This document shows positions 47,331 through 56,035 of a DNA stretch of 64,000 nucleotides, piece by piece. The stretch is taken from NCBI RefSeq assembly GCF_000466965.1, contig NZ_BATB01000009.1, forward strand, positions 1 to 64,000, given 5' to 3'. A program made the translations under genes and the position numbers. This DNA comes from Limimaricola cinnabarinus LL-001 (GTDB lineage Bacteria; Pseudomonadota; Alphaproteobacteria; Rhodobacterales; Rhodobacteraceae). Numbering within the stretch: position 1 is the stretch's first letter; every line of letters starts with the position of its first letter. The notes beneath the pieces were generated by a model that searched no databases, was not told the DNA's origin, and saw only the letters and a list, made by a program, of their open reading frames with translations.

Positions 47331-48337
47331 ATGGAAGAAGAGACACAGACCGCATCGCGCGAGAACATCGACAGCCTCGCGGGCGTCGACGCCGACACCG
47401 GCAACATCTTCGAGAAGATCGACGCATGGGTCGACGGCTTCTTCCGGCTGCTGCCCAATATCGCCGTGGCGCTGGTGCTTCTTGTCGTCTTCTGGTTTCT
47501 TGCGCGCGGCGTGGCGGCCCTCGTGCGCCGCTCGGGCAAGAAGCGTGGTCGCGACAATCTCGGCGATGTCGGCGCGAGCCTGCTGCGCTGGTTGGTGACG
47601 ATCCTCGGCCTCATGCTCGCCGTGACGGTCGTCGCGCCGTCGATCTCGCCGGGCGATCTCTTTGCGGGCCTCGGCATCGGCTCGGTCGCGATCGGTTTCG
47701 CCTTCAAGGACATCCTGCAAAACATGCTGGCGGGCATCCTGATCCTGATCCGCCAGCCTTCGAGGTAGGCGACCAGATCGTCTCAGGCGGGCATGAGGGC
47801 ACGGTCGAGCGGATCGAGACCCGCGCCACGCTCATCAAGACCTATGACGGCCGCCGCGTGGTGATCCCGAATTCGGACATCTACACCGACGCCGTGGTGG
47901 TCAACACTGCCTTCGACAAGCGCCGCTCGCAATACGATGTGCTGATCGGCTGCTCGGACGATTTCGACGAGGCCTGCCGCATCATGATCGCGACCGCCGG
48001 GACATGCGAAGGCGTGCTTTCCGATCCGGCCCCCGAGGCGATCCCGTGGGGCATGGATGCCGACGGCAACACGGTGCGGCTGCGCTGGTGGACGGACTCC
48101 AAGCGCTCGGACGTGGTCCATGTCTGGGGCCGGGTGATCCGCGACGTCTACAACGCGCTGAACGAGGCGGGCGTCGATCTGCCTTACCCGACGCGCATGG
48201 TGCTGTTCCACGATCAGACCGAGGCGACCGACGGCGACCGCACCGCCCAGCGCGAAGGCTGGCCGCAAAAGGGCGACAGCCCCGAACCGCGCCGCATCGC
48301 CGACGCCATTGCCAAGGCGGGCCGGCAGGAGGGGTGA
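47331..48337 (+). pseudogene. MscS family mechanosensitive ion channel, frameshifted as written
   Basis: About 335 residues when repaired. N-terminal membrane helices (about 42-63, 84-104) and the pore-lining helix GDLFAGLGIGSVAIGFAFKDILQNMLAGILIL, followed by the cytoplasmic beta domain GDQIVSGGHEGTVERIETRATLIKTYDGRRVVIPNSDI. These are signature MscS segments; the channel opens under membrane tension to release osmolytes. The frame breaks at 47757-47759, and one missing base (CAGCCTTC for CAGCCNTTC) links ILIRQP to FEVGDQ. The start at 47331 with GGAGGG upstream is convincing. Confidence 0.92.
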
Positions 48338-48353
48338 CCCCCGTGCCTTGCCC

Positions 48354-48373
48354 CCCCCCGCGGTGCCGGGGGG
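48354..48373. other. C-tract hairpin between convergent mscS and HIT genes
   Basis: CCCCCCG and CGGGGGG flank a six-base loop inside a nine-base C homopolymer (48351-48359). The structure could end transcripts from both sides but lacks T-runs. The homopolymer is also a likely place for sequencing length errors. Confidence 0.35.
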
Positions 48374-48384
48374 CGGCCGGGATC

Positions 48385-48750
48385 TCAGTCGCGCTCCAGC
48401 ATTCGGCCCAGAGGCCGACCACCGAGGATATGCAGGTGGAAATGCGGCACCTCCTGAACCCCGTGCAGCCGGGCATTGGAGATGGCGCGGAACCCCTCCT
48501 CGACCCCGGCCGTCTCGCATATCTTTGCCACCATGCGGTTGAAGTCGAGGATCTCCGCGTCAGAGGCGTCCCGCGCGAAATGGTCGTAGCTCACATAGGC
48601 CCCTTTGGGGATCACCAGCACATGCACCGGCGCTTGCGGCGCGATGTCCTCGAAGGCGAGGCTGTGCTCGGTCTCGAGCACGGTTTTGTTGGGGATCTCG
48701 CCACGCAGGATCTTGGCGAAAATGTTCTGGTCGTTGTAATCGAAGCGCAT
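48385..48750 (-). CDS. HIT family nucleotide hydrolase/transferase
   Basis: A 121-residue HINT-type histidine-triad protein (adenosine phosphoramidase class). Signature HFHLHILGGRPLG near the C-terminus gives the H-x-H-x-H motif; upstream ILRGEIPNKTVLETEHSLAFEDIAPQAPVHVLVIPK is family-typical. The start at 48750 (MRFDYNDQNIFAKIL) is supported by a GGAG about 7 bases upstream; an ATG at 48768 is also in frame. It follows the glycosyltransferase gene on the same strand by 10 bases. Confidence 0.94.
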   Translation of the reverse strand: MRFDYNDQNIFAKILRGEIPNKTVLETEHSLAFEDIAPQAPVHVLVIPKGAYVSYDHFARDASDAEILDFNRMVAKICETAGVEEGFRAISNARLHGVQEVPHFHLHILGGRPLGRMLERD

Positions 48751-48760
48751 TGCTTTCTCC

Positions 48761-50332
48761 TCAGTCATCGAACAGATGCGGCGTTTCGGCGATGTCGCGG
48801 GCCAGCTCGGGCGTGATTTCCAGAAAGGCCCGGAGCGCCGCGCCGTTCTCCTCTGCCCCCGCCCCTTCGACAAGCCTGTAATGCCCGGCAAGTCCGGCCT
48901 CGCGAAGCTCGCGCGTCTCGGCCTCCATCTGCTGGCGCAGGGTGGGCATCAACAGATCCAACCCGGCATCGCTTTCGCCTGCCAGCGCGCTGCGCACCGC
49001 ATGCGCGCGCAGATAGGTGTCGTCAATCCCCGCATCGATTTCGAGGAGCCGCAGCGCCGCCTTGTCCTTCATCACGTCCCGAATCAGGTCGATCCGCGAC
49101 GGATCGATGCACAGGGCAATCCGGTCTGTAGCGTGCAACTCGTAGAGCAGCCGCAGCGTCGCGCGACGATGCCGCGACCTCTTGGCAAGATCGTGCTCGA
49201 TGCCGCCCATCGGCGGCAGATCGGCCACCTCCTCGTCGAACAGGTAGTCGAAGGCCCGCAACCCGGTGTGGTGTTTGATCGACCCCATGAGCCGTTTGGC
49301 GACATGCCTCTTGTGGCTGATCACGAGCAGCAGTTCCCGTCCCGCCCCGAGCGATCCGCCGCTGTCCCAGGCGCGCGGCGCGAAGCGCAGGCCGATCCGA
49401 CCGCGTTCGGTGAGAAACCCATGCAGCAGCCGACCGTCGCCCCCAGTCGGAAAATCGCGCCGTCCCGAGGCCCACAGGTCGCGCAGCCGCGCCCGCAACC
49501 CGGTGGCGCCGGGGCTGATCTTGCGCGCGAAAAGCGCATCCTGCCCGAGCAGCAGGTCGTAGTGATCGTTGTGGAACGTCGCGGGCATGCCGTAATCGGT
49601 AAATGTCAGGAATGTCGGGCTGCGCGAGCGGATCTCCTCGCGAGGCACGAGATGGCGCACCAGCGTCTGGAACAGAGTCTCGTCGGGGATCCAGCTCCAG
49701 CGGAACAGGTGGCGCACATCCGGGCGCGCGTCGAGAAACCGCAGAACCGCCTCCACGGTGGCCCGCCGCAGGCACCACCATTGCGACCCGATCATCGGAC
49801 GGATGTCGGCGGGGATCGCCCGCGCGATCCCCAGCCTGCCCTGCAGCGCGAGGCTGGCATAGAACAGCCTCTTGCGATCGCGTTCGTTGAACAGGTGCCA
49901 GCGGGTCAGACGCTCCTCGCGCATCCCGGTCTTGATCCAGCCGCTCTCGAAGAAATCGACGCTTTCGATCCAATCCGCCGGATCGGCCTGCAACCTGTCA
50001 TGGGCATGGGCGGCCGATTTGATCGCCATGCAGTCCCCCGAGACGAGGTAGAAATGCGTGGCATCCGAAAATTGCTCCAGCCCCAGCCGCAGCGCCGATA
50101 TCGTGGCGGCGACGAGACTCCATGCGCCCCAGCCGCAGCGCTGTCTGCGCCGCACCAGCGCGATGCCCTCGTGCCCCGACAGACCCTCCTGCAGAAGCCG
50201 CCAGTCGGCAAGGGCGGCGCGCGCGTCCAGATGCACCACCACTGCGTCGCCCGAGGCGGCGAGGCCGCGCGCCTGACGGATCACCGCCTCGGGATCCTTG
50301 TGGCACAACAGGATGAAGGCGATGCGCGTCAT
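48761..50332 (-). CDS. Core-2/I-branching N-acetylglucosaminyltransferase-like protein with C-terminal DUF5928
   Basis: A 523-residue predicted glycosyltransferase. The N-terminal half (1-270) resembles the core-2/I-branching (GT14) family: IAFILLCHKDPEAV, VVVHLDAR, WGAWSLVAATISALRLGLEQFSDATHFYLVSGDCMAIK, GSQWWCLRR and IPDETLFQTL. The C-terminal half has the Rhodobacterales-type extension (HKRHVAKRLMGSIKHHTGLRAFDYLFDEE) labelled DUF5928, of unknown role. It probably adds sugars to a surface polysaccharide. The ATG at 50332 begins the family-like N-terminus; the open frame upstream is non-coding. Divergent from the sulfotransferase gene. Confidence 0.85.
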   Translation of the reverse strand: MTRIAFILLCHKDPEAVIRQARGLAASGDAVVVHLDARAALADWRLLQEGLSGHEGIALVRRRQRCGWGAWSLVAATISALRLGLEQFSDATHFYLVSGDCMAIKSAAHAHDRLQADPADWIESVDFFESGWIKTGMREERLTRWHLFNERDRKRLFYASLALQGRLGIARAIPADIRPMIGSQWWCLRRATVEAVLRFLDARPDVRHLFRWSWIPDETLFQTLVRHLVPREEIRSRSPTFLTFTDYGMPATFHNDHYDLLLGQDALFARKISPGATGLRARLRDLWASGRRDFPTGGDGRLLHGFLTERGRIGLRFAPRAWDSGGSLGAGRELLLVISHKRHVAKRLMGSIKHHTGLRAFDYLFDEEVADLPPMGGIEHDLAKRSRHRRATLRLLYELHATDRIALCIDPSRIDLIRDVMKDKAALRLLEIDAGIDDTYLRAHAVRSALAGESDAGLDLLMPTLRQQMEAETRELREAGLAGHYRLVEGAGAEENGAALRAFLEITPELARDIAETPHLFDD

Positions 50333-50457
50333 ATGCGTTCCCCGGGCACCACGTGGGCGGGGCCATGCGTGGTTTGCGCCTTGATAGCGCGCGAAGCCGG
50401 CGCATAAACAGGTCCATAGGCATTTCGGGGCCCCATGTGGCCCAGGCGCGGCAGCGG

Positions 50458-51288
50458 ATGGGACAGGATATGGGATTTCCGGGCACATGGATGACCGAGA
50501 GCGAGAGCATGGTGTACCGCGTGGTACCCAAATGCGCCTGCTCGACGATCGGTCAGATCATGTACCGCTCGGATCACGGCCAGTTCTTCGACGGCGATAT
50601 CCACGATGCGCAGGAGGGCCTGCACAAATGGGCGCAAGAGCGCAGCCAAGGCCCGATCGCCGACAACGTGACCGCGCATAAGAGCCTCGTCTTCACCTGC
50701 GTGCGCAATCCCTACGGACGCATCCTGTCGTCCTTCTTCGACAAGATATGCGGCATTCAGCGCAACGGGCGCCGCTATCGCGGCAACCTCGTGCCGTTGC
50801 TGGTGCAGAAATACGGGATCGAGGTGGGCGATCCCGAAACCGGCTTTGAATTCGACCAGATCCGCAGCTTTCGCCGCTTTTTGCTGTTCGCGCGCGATAC
50901 CATCAGATGGCGCAAGCCAATGGGCCCCGACATCCACTGGTCGGACATGTCGGGCCATGTCTCGACGCTGATCCGGGGCGGCGGGCGCTATGACCGGATC
51001 GTGCATACCGAGGCCTTCAACGCGGGCATGGGCGCGGTTCTGTCACACGCGCCGCTGCGTCACCCGGTCGATCTGGGTGCGATGCCGCGCTTCAACGAAA
51101 GCGAGGGGCACGGGCCCAGACGCGCCCACCCGGTCGAGGATTTCTTCGACGACCTGTGCATGCATCTCGTGCGCGAGGTCTATGGCCGCGATTTCGAGCT
51201 GTTCGGCTATGACATCGACGATCCGTCCAGACGGGACCCGGTGCGCGAGATCGACCTCGATGCGGTGCACGCCCGGCTCGCAGCCTGA
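50458..51288 (+). CDS. Sulfotransferase family protein
   Basis: A 276-residue PAPS-dependent sulfotransferase of the carbohydrate type. The 5'-phosphosulfate loop is at residues 24-30 (PKCACST within YRVVPKCACSTIGQIMY); the 3'-phosphate motif is CVRNPYGRILSSFFDK. It would transfer sulfate from PAPS to a polysaccharide or glycolipid. The start is uncertain: 50458 (MGQDMGF) is chosen for its family-like opening; ATG 50365 or the frame start at 50353 would add 31-35 poorly structured residues. It is divergent from the glycosyltransferase and convergent with an acyltransferase, suggesting a sulfated, acylated surface polymer (inference). Confidence 0.88.
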   Translation: MGQDMGFPGTWMTESESMVYRVVPKCACSTIGQIMYRSDHGQFFDGDIHDAQEGLHKWAQERSQGPIADNVTAHKSLVFTCVRNPYGRILSSFFDKICGIQRNGRRYRGNLVPLLVQKYGIEVGDPETGFEFDQIRSFRRFLLFARDTIRWRKPMGPDIHWSDMSGHVSTLIRGGGRYDRIVHTEAFNAGMGAVLSHAPLRHPVDLGAMPRFNESEGHGPRRAHPVEDFFDDLCMHLVREVYGRDFELFGYDIDDPSRRDPVREIDLDAVHARLAA

Positions 51289-51294
51289 CGCGGA

Positions 51295-52347
51295 TCACGC
51301 GGGCCGTCTTGCCACGGCCACGCCGCGCAACATGGCCCGGCGCAGCCATTCGAGGCCCCATGCCGTCGCCACGGAGCATGCCAGTAGATTGGCCAGCACC
51401 AGCAACGACAGCCGTGGCGCATAGATGAAAGCTTGGAGGAAGTAGTAGGCAAAGAAGCTGTGGATCAGCCACAGCGGCAGCGACAGCGCGCCCAGCGCCG
51501 CGAACGGACGAGTCAACCGCCCCATGTGCCGCGCGGCCCAGATCCAGAGCACGGCACTCAGGGGGGCGCTGAGGATCAGCGCCGGTGTCATGGCGAAGGG
51601 GGCCATGGCCTCCACGACGAGCGTCATCGCTCCGAGCAACACTGCCGTCCCGGCCGCGCGCGGCGCGGTCAGTGCCACCCGGTCGCCATGCCGCGCGATC
51701 AGCGCCCCCATCACGAAGGGGAATTGCCAGATCAGCCCGGCGGACAGGGAGAGAGGCTCCGGATCGAGCCGCAGCATGTCCATCACCGCCCCAAGACCGA
51801 ACAGCCCGAGCGAGACCGGCACCGCCCAGACCATGCGCCGCGCCAGCGCCAGCAGCACCGGAGACGCGAGCAGGACCAGCGCGTAGGCCTCGGTGAACCA
51901 CCATTCGTAATTATAGTCGTGGCGCAGCATCAGAGCATTGGTCACGAGGCGATAGGGATCGAGGGCGTAGCGCGGCGTGCCTTCGAACAACCGGTCCGAG
52001 AAGAACAGCGCGCCGATCGGCACCAGTACCGCGAAATAAAACCAGAATACGCCCGCGAATTGCAGCAGGCGTGCCAGGACCCGACGTAGCCCGCCCGGTG
52101 CCCCCGCCAGCGCGGCGCGAGCCAAGCCATAGCCGCTGATCATCAGGAATATCGCGACCACGACCTTGCCGTAACGCCCCAGCATGTATTCGAGCGGCAC
52201 CCCGGGCAGCAGCGGCAGATATTCGGCAGGAGGCCGGATCAGCCCTGGCAGAGCGAACAGATGATGGACGAACATGCCCAAGATTGCCAAACCCTTCAGC
52301 ACATCCGTTTCGACACGGCTAAAGGCGAGGGTGCTGGGCGCGGTCAT
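51295..52347 (-). CDS. Acyltransferase 3 family membrane protein
   Basis: A 350-residue integral membrane acyltransferase (OafA/OpgC-like) with about ten hydrophobic segments. Motifs: FSRVETDVLKGLAILGMFVHHLFALPGL near the N-terminus with the conserved His-Leu after the first helix, FLMISGYGLARAAL, WWFTEAYALVLLASPVLLA and the closing LPLWLIHSFFAYYF. It probably O-acetylates a polysaccharide or membrane lipid. Start at 52347 with AAAGG upstream; an ATG at 52377 is also in frame. Confidence 0.88.
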   Translation of the reverse strand: MTAPSTLAFSRVETDVLKGLAILGMFVHHLFALPGLIRPPAEYLPLLPGVPLEYMLGRYGKVVVAIFLMISGYGLARAALAGAPGGLRRVLARLLQFAGVFWFYFAVLVPIGALFFSDRLFEGTPRYALDPYRLVTNALMLRHDYNYEWWFTEAYALVLLASPVLLALARRMVWAVPVSLGLFGLGAVMDMLRLDPEPLSLSAGLIWQFPFVMGALIARHGDRVALTAPRAAGTAVLLGAMTLVVEAMAPFAMTPALILSAPLSAVLWIWAARHMGRLTRPFAALGALSLPLWLIHSFFAYYFLQAFIYAPRLSLLVLANLLACSVATAWGLEWLRRAMLRGVAVARRPA

Positions 52348-52486
52348 ATCTGCCTTTCGGTTCGCACCATCTGGCATCGGTCGTCAGGTGGGAGCAAGAG
52401 ACCATGGCGATGCAGGGCTTGACGCGCGACGGCGTCGCGGGCCATTGCGGCCGGAACCCCGAGACGACCTCTCCCGTTGGACCGCC

Positions 52487-53212
52487 ATGCCTGATCCCAG
52501 CCCGACCGACATCCCCGCCAATCTACGCCGCCGTCCCGAATTGTGGATGGTGCTGCTGTTTCTCGTCTCGCTCGCCGCGCTGGGCTTCTTCCTGCTCGCG
52601 GGCGAGGTGGTCGAAGGCGACACGGCGGCCTTCGACGAAGCGATCCTGCTCGCCCTCAGGACACCCGGCGATCTGAGCGATCCGATCGGCTCGCACTGGG
52701 TCGAGGAGATGGCGCGCGACATGACGGCGCTGGGCGGGGTGGCGTGGCTGACATCGCTGACAATCGGGGTCGCGGGGTATCTCGCGCTGTCGCGCCATAC
52801 CCGCACCATGTGGTTCCTGCTGATCGCCATCGGCAGCGGCACGCTGATCAGCCGCAGCGCCAAGATGCTGTTCGAGCGCGCCCGCCCCGACCTCGTGCCA
52901 CACGGCTCCTATGTCTACACCGCGAGCTTTCCTTCGGGGCACACCATGCTTTCGGCGGTGACCTATCTCACACTCGCGGTGATGCTGTCGCGGCTCGAGC
53001 CGCGCCGTGTGATCAAGGTCTATATCATGACCTGCGCGATCCTGTTGACCGGTCTGGTCGGCGTGAGCCGGGTCTATCTCGGGGTGCACTGGCCCACCGA
53101 CGTGATCGCGGGCTGGACCGCGGGGGCCGGCTGGGCGGTGCTGTGCCTGCTCGTCGCGCAATGGATGCAGCGCCGCGGCCAGATCGAGCCGGCCGAGGAC
53201 GCCAAGGACTAG
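52487..53212 (+). CDS. PAP2 family phosphatase
   Basis: A 241-residue membrane phosphatase of the PAP2 type acting on lipid phosphates such as undecaprenyl pyrophosphate or phosphatidate. The three motifs are KMLFERARP, FPSGHTM and SRVYLGVHWPTDVIAG, all complete, with about six membrane helices; cytoplasmic N-terminus. The start at ATG 52487 (MPDPSPTDIPANL) is family-like; the frame upstream is Arg-rich. Stop overlaps the stop of the convergent adenosine kinase gene by three bases. Useful for lipid-carrier recycling in the neighbouring surface-polymer group (inference). Confidence 0.93.
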   Translation: MPDPSPTDIPANLRRRPELWMVLLFLVSLAALGFFLLAGEVVEGDTAAFDEAILLALRTPGDLSDPIGSHWVEEMARDMTALGGVAWLTSLTIGVAGYLALSRHTRTMWFLLIAIGSGTLISRSAKMLFERARPDLVPHGSYVYTASFPSGHTMLSAVTYLTLAVMLSRLEPRRVIKVYIMTCAILLTGLVGVSRVYLGVHWPTDVIAGWTAGAGWAVLCLLVAQWMQRRGQIEPAEDAKD

Positions 53213-54191
53213 AGCAACCCCGCATCCCTGAAGAGGCCCTTCAGATCCGCCTCGGGCCGGGCGCCGAAATGCGAGATCACCTCGCAGCGGCGACACAACC
53301 CATACGGCCCGCCGTTTCCAGATCGCGCTCAGTGGCGATGCCATAAAGGAAACCGGCAGCGAAGAGATCGCCCGCCCCGGTCGCGTCGACCGGCTTGACC
53401 TTGCGTACCGGCACCACGACCCGCTCCTCGCCCCGGATCAGCACCACATCGGCGCCCGACCGGGTGCAGACCACGAGGCGGCAATCGGCGGCAGCGCGCG
53501 TCAACGCCTGATCGAGGCGGCACTCGTAGAGGCTCTCCCATTCATGCTCGTTGCCAATGACGAAATCGAGTTCGCGCACCAGACGCTGGAAATCGGCACG
53601 ATGCCGGTCGGCGCAGAACGGGTCCGACAGCGCGATCCCCGCCATACCGCCGGCCTTCTGGGTCAGGTCGGTGGCGCGCTCGAAGGCTTGCTTGCCCTTG
53701 GGCTTGTCATAGAGATAGCCTTCGAGGAACAGGATCCCCGCCCGTCCGGCCACCGCGTCGGGGACATCGTCCGGGCCGAGCTCGGCGGAAATGCCGAGAT
53801 AGGTGTTCATCGACCGCTCGCCATCCGGGCTCACGAAGATCATCGAGCGCGAGGTCGGAAGTTCGCCCCCCGCCACCGGCGGGTTGGCAAAGCGCGTGCC
53901 GCCCGCCTCCATGCTTTGGGCATAGAACCGGCCTAGCGCATCGTCGCGCACCCGCCCGATGAAGCTCGTGTCGAGCCCGAGATTGCCAAGCCCCGCCAGC
54001 GTGTTGGCGACAGAGCCGCCCGGAGCCTGATGGCGGCCCTCCATGGCGCCATAGAGCGTCTCGCCGCGCTCACGCTCGACCAGTTGCATGATGCCCTTCT
54101 CGATGCCCATCAGGTCGAGAAAGCTGTCATCGGCCTGCGCGAACACGTCGACGATGGCGTTGCCGATACCGAGTATGCGGGGAATGCTCAT
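53209..54191 (-). pseudogene. PfkB family carbohydrate kinase (adenosine kinase), frameshifted near 3' end
   Basis: About 327 residues when repaired. Ribokinase-fold kinase beginning MSIPRILGIGNAIVDVFAQADDSF, with GGSVANTLAGLGNLGLDTSFIGRVRDDALG and the C-terminal anion-hole motif VDATGAGDLFAAGF. The family in Rhodobacterales is annotated adenosine kinase. As written it stops early after MGCVAAAR; a missing base at about 53278-53290 restores EVISHFGARPEADLKGLFRDAGLL and moves the stop to 53209. The ATG at 54191 overlaps the nth stop (ATGA). Convergent with PAP2. Confidence 0.9.
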
Positions 54192-54832
54192 AAGGTCTTC
54201 TCCTCGAAGAGGCAGAGATCGCGGATCGGGCAGATCGGACATTTGGGCTTGCGCGCCACGCAGATGTAGCGTCCGTGCAGGATCAGCCAGTGATGCGCGT
54301 GGCGCTGCCAGCGCGCCGGGACATGGTCCTCGATGCCGCGCTCGACCGCGTCGACATCCTTTCCGGGCGCGAGGCCGGTGCGGTTGCAGACCCGGAAAAT
54401 ATGGGTATCCACGGCTTGGGCGGGATGGCCCCACCACATGCTGAGCACCACGTTCGCGGTCTTGCGCCCGACGCCGGGCAGCGAGACGAGGGCGGCGCGC
54501 GAGGATGGCACCTCGCCGCCAAACCGCTCGACGAGGATCTCGCTCATCCGGATGACGTTCTTGGCCTTGTTGCGGTAGAGGCCGATGGTCCTGATATGCT
54601 CAATCAGCCCCTCGTCGCCCAGCGCCAGCATCTTTTGCGGCGTGTCGGCGATCTCGAACAGCTTGCGCGTCGCCTTGTTGACGCCGACATCCGTGGCCTG
54701 CGCCGACAGCGCGACGGCCACGAGCAGCGTATAAGCGTTGACGTGCTCGAGTTCCCCCTTCGGCTCGGGTTCGGCCTCGTGCAGGCGGGCAAAGATCTGG
54801 TCGATCTCGTGATAATCGAGCTGACGGGTCAT
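54188..54832 (-). CDS. nth: Endonuclease III
   Basis: A 214-residue DNA glycosylase/AP lyase repairing oxidised pyrimidines. Helix-hairpin-helix LPGVGRKTANVVLS with catalytic Lys in GRKTA and Asp in AVDTHIFRV, and a [4Fe-4S] loop at the C-terminus with cysteines spaced 6, 2 and 5 apart (CVARKPKCPICPIRDLC). The ATG at 54832 is used; the longer upstream frame overlaps a repeat and lacks family sequence. It is translationally coupled to the adenosine kinase gene downstream and shares a divergent region with the Ada-type gene. Confidence 0.96.
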   Translation of the reverse strand: MTRQLDYHEIDQIFARLHEAEPEPKGELEHVNAYTLLVAVALSAQATDVGVNKATRKLFEIADTPQKMLALGDEGLIEHIRTIGLYRNKAKNVIRMSEILVERFGGEVPSSRAALVSLPGVGRKTANVVLSMWWGHPAQAVDTHIFRVCNRTGLAPGKDVDAVERGIEDHVPARWQRHAHHWLILHGRYICVARKPKCPICPIRDLCLFEEKTL

Positions 54833-54903
54833 CGCACCTCTATGCCCGGAGCCGCCCGCCCTCACAAGGGCGGCGGCGGTGCATGCGGACGCGGTCCGCA
54901 CCA

Positions 54904-54965
54904 TGAGTATTCAGAGTAAGTTGAGAAGGCACGTCCCTTGGTAACTTCACTCTTCAAATACTCAT
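54904..54965. repeat. Inverted pair of the dispersed repeat (copy C and a degenerate partner)
   Basis: Copy C, CTTCACTCTTCAAATACTC (54945-54963), faces a degenerate inverted copy beginning TGAGTATTCAGAGTAAGTT (54904-54922). The ends TGAGTATT and AATACTCA are perfect complements and much of the interior also pairs. It lies in the divergent gap between nth and the Ada-type gene. The arrangement could form a large hairpin or cruciform. Confidence 0.55.
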
Positions 54966-55052
54966 ATCCCCGTCATGACGGAGGGGCGCGGCGGTCCGGG
55001 ATGCGCAGCTTCCGGGTCGCGCAGGCGCCAAGGGCCGCGTAGTCTCGAGGCC

Positions 55053-55883
55053 ATGGATCAGACCCACGCATATCACTATGGTGTCATGCGCCGCGCCATT
55101 GCGGCGATCGACGCCTCCCCCGCCCCCCTCGCGCTGGAGGATCTCGCCGCGCGAATGGAGATGTCGCCCGCGCATTTCCAGCGGATATTCTCGGCATGGG
55201 TCGGTGTGTCGCCCAAGCGCTACCAGCAGTATCTCGCACTCGGTCATGCCAAGGCGCTCCTGCGCGAGCGCTGCACCACCTTCGAGACCGCACAGGAGGT
55301 GGGGCTTTCGGGCACCGGCCGCCTGCACGATCTCTTCTTGCGCTGGGAGGCGATGAGTCCGGGCGATTACGGCGCGGGTGGCGCGGGGCTGGAGATCCGG
55401 CACGGCCGCTTCGACAGCCCCTTCGGCCCGGTCGTGGCGATGGCGACGGATCGCGGATTATGCGGGCTAGGCTTTGCCGCCGAGGCCGGGGTCGAGGCGA
55501 CCTTCGAGGATCTGCGCAGCCGCTGGCCCGCCGCGCGCTTCATTAAAGATCCCGCCGTCCTCGCCCCATGGATCGACGCCGCCTTTTCCGGGCGCGGTGA
55601 GGCGCGGGTCGCGCTCATTGGTGCGCCCTTTGCGATCAAGGTCTGGCAGGCGCTCATGGAGGTGCCGAGCGGGCATGTCACCACCTATTCCGACATCGCC
55701 GCCCGCATCGGTGCGCCCCGTGCGGTGCGCGCCGCCGCCACGGCGGTGGGCCGCAATCCGGTGTCGTGGCTGATCCCTTGCCACCGGGCGCTGCGCAAGT
55801 CCGGCGAGCTTGGCGGCTATCACTGGGGTCTGCCGGTCAAACGCGCGATGCTGGCATGGGAGGCGGCGCGCGACGACGCCTGA
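55053..55883 (+). CDS. Bifunctional AraC-type HTH / methylated-DNA-protein-cysteine methyltransferase (Ada-like)
   Basis: A 276-residue fusion of an N-terminal AraC helix-turn-helix domain (about 1-100; LALEDLAARMEMSPAHFQRIFSAWVGVSPKRYQQYL) and a C-terminal O6-alkylguanine-DNA alkyltransferase (about 115-276) with the active-site WLIPCHRALRKSGELGGYHWG. It lacks the N-terminal zinc/phosphotriester Ada domain, so it should remove O6-alkyl groups but not carry the Ada phosphotriester switch. ATG 55053 is used. Divergent from nth, another repair gene. Whether it activates transcription is unknown. Confidence 0.92.
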   Translation: MDQTHAYHYGVMRRAIAAIDASPAPLALEDLAARMEMSPAHFQRIFSAWVGVSPKRYQQYLALGHAKALLRERCTTFETAQEVGLSGTGRLHDLFLRWEAMSPGDYGAGGAGLEIRHGRFDSPFGPVVAMATDRGLCGLGFAAEAGVEATFEDLRSRWPAARFIKDPAVLAPWIDAAFSGRGEARVALIGAPFAIKVWQALMEVPSGHVTTYSDIAARIGAPRAVRAAATAVGRNPVSWLIPCHRALRKSGELGGYHWGLPVKRAMLAWEAARDDA

Positions 55884-56035
55884 GGCAGGTCTGCCACAGT
55901 GTATCGGGTTCCCGAAAAAGCCGGAACCTGCCTATCAAAGCCGCGTTATTGCATAGCAGCCGCACGCGGCCTCTATCTAACCGGGACAGGCGCGGGCATC
56001 CCACTTCCGCGCGACTCGCAAGAAATGGACAGATC

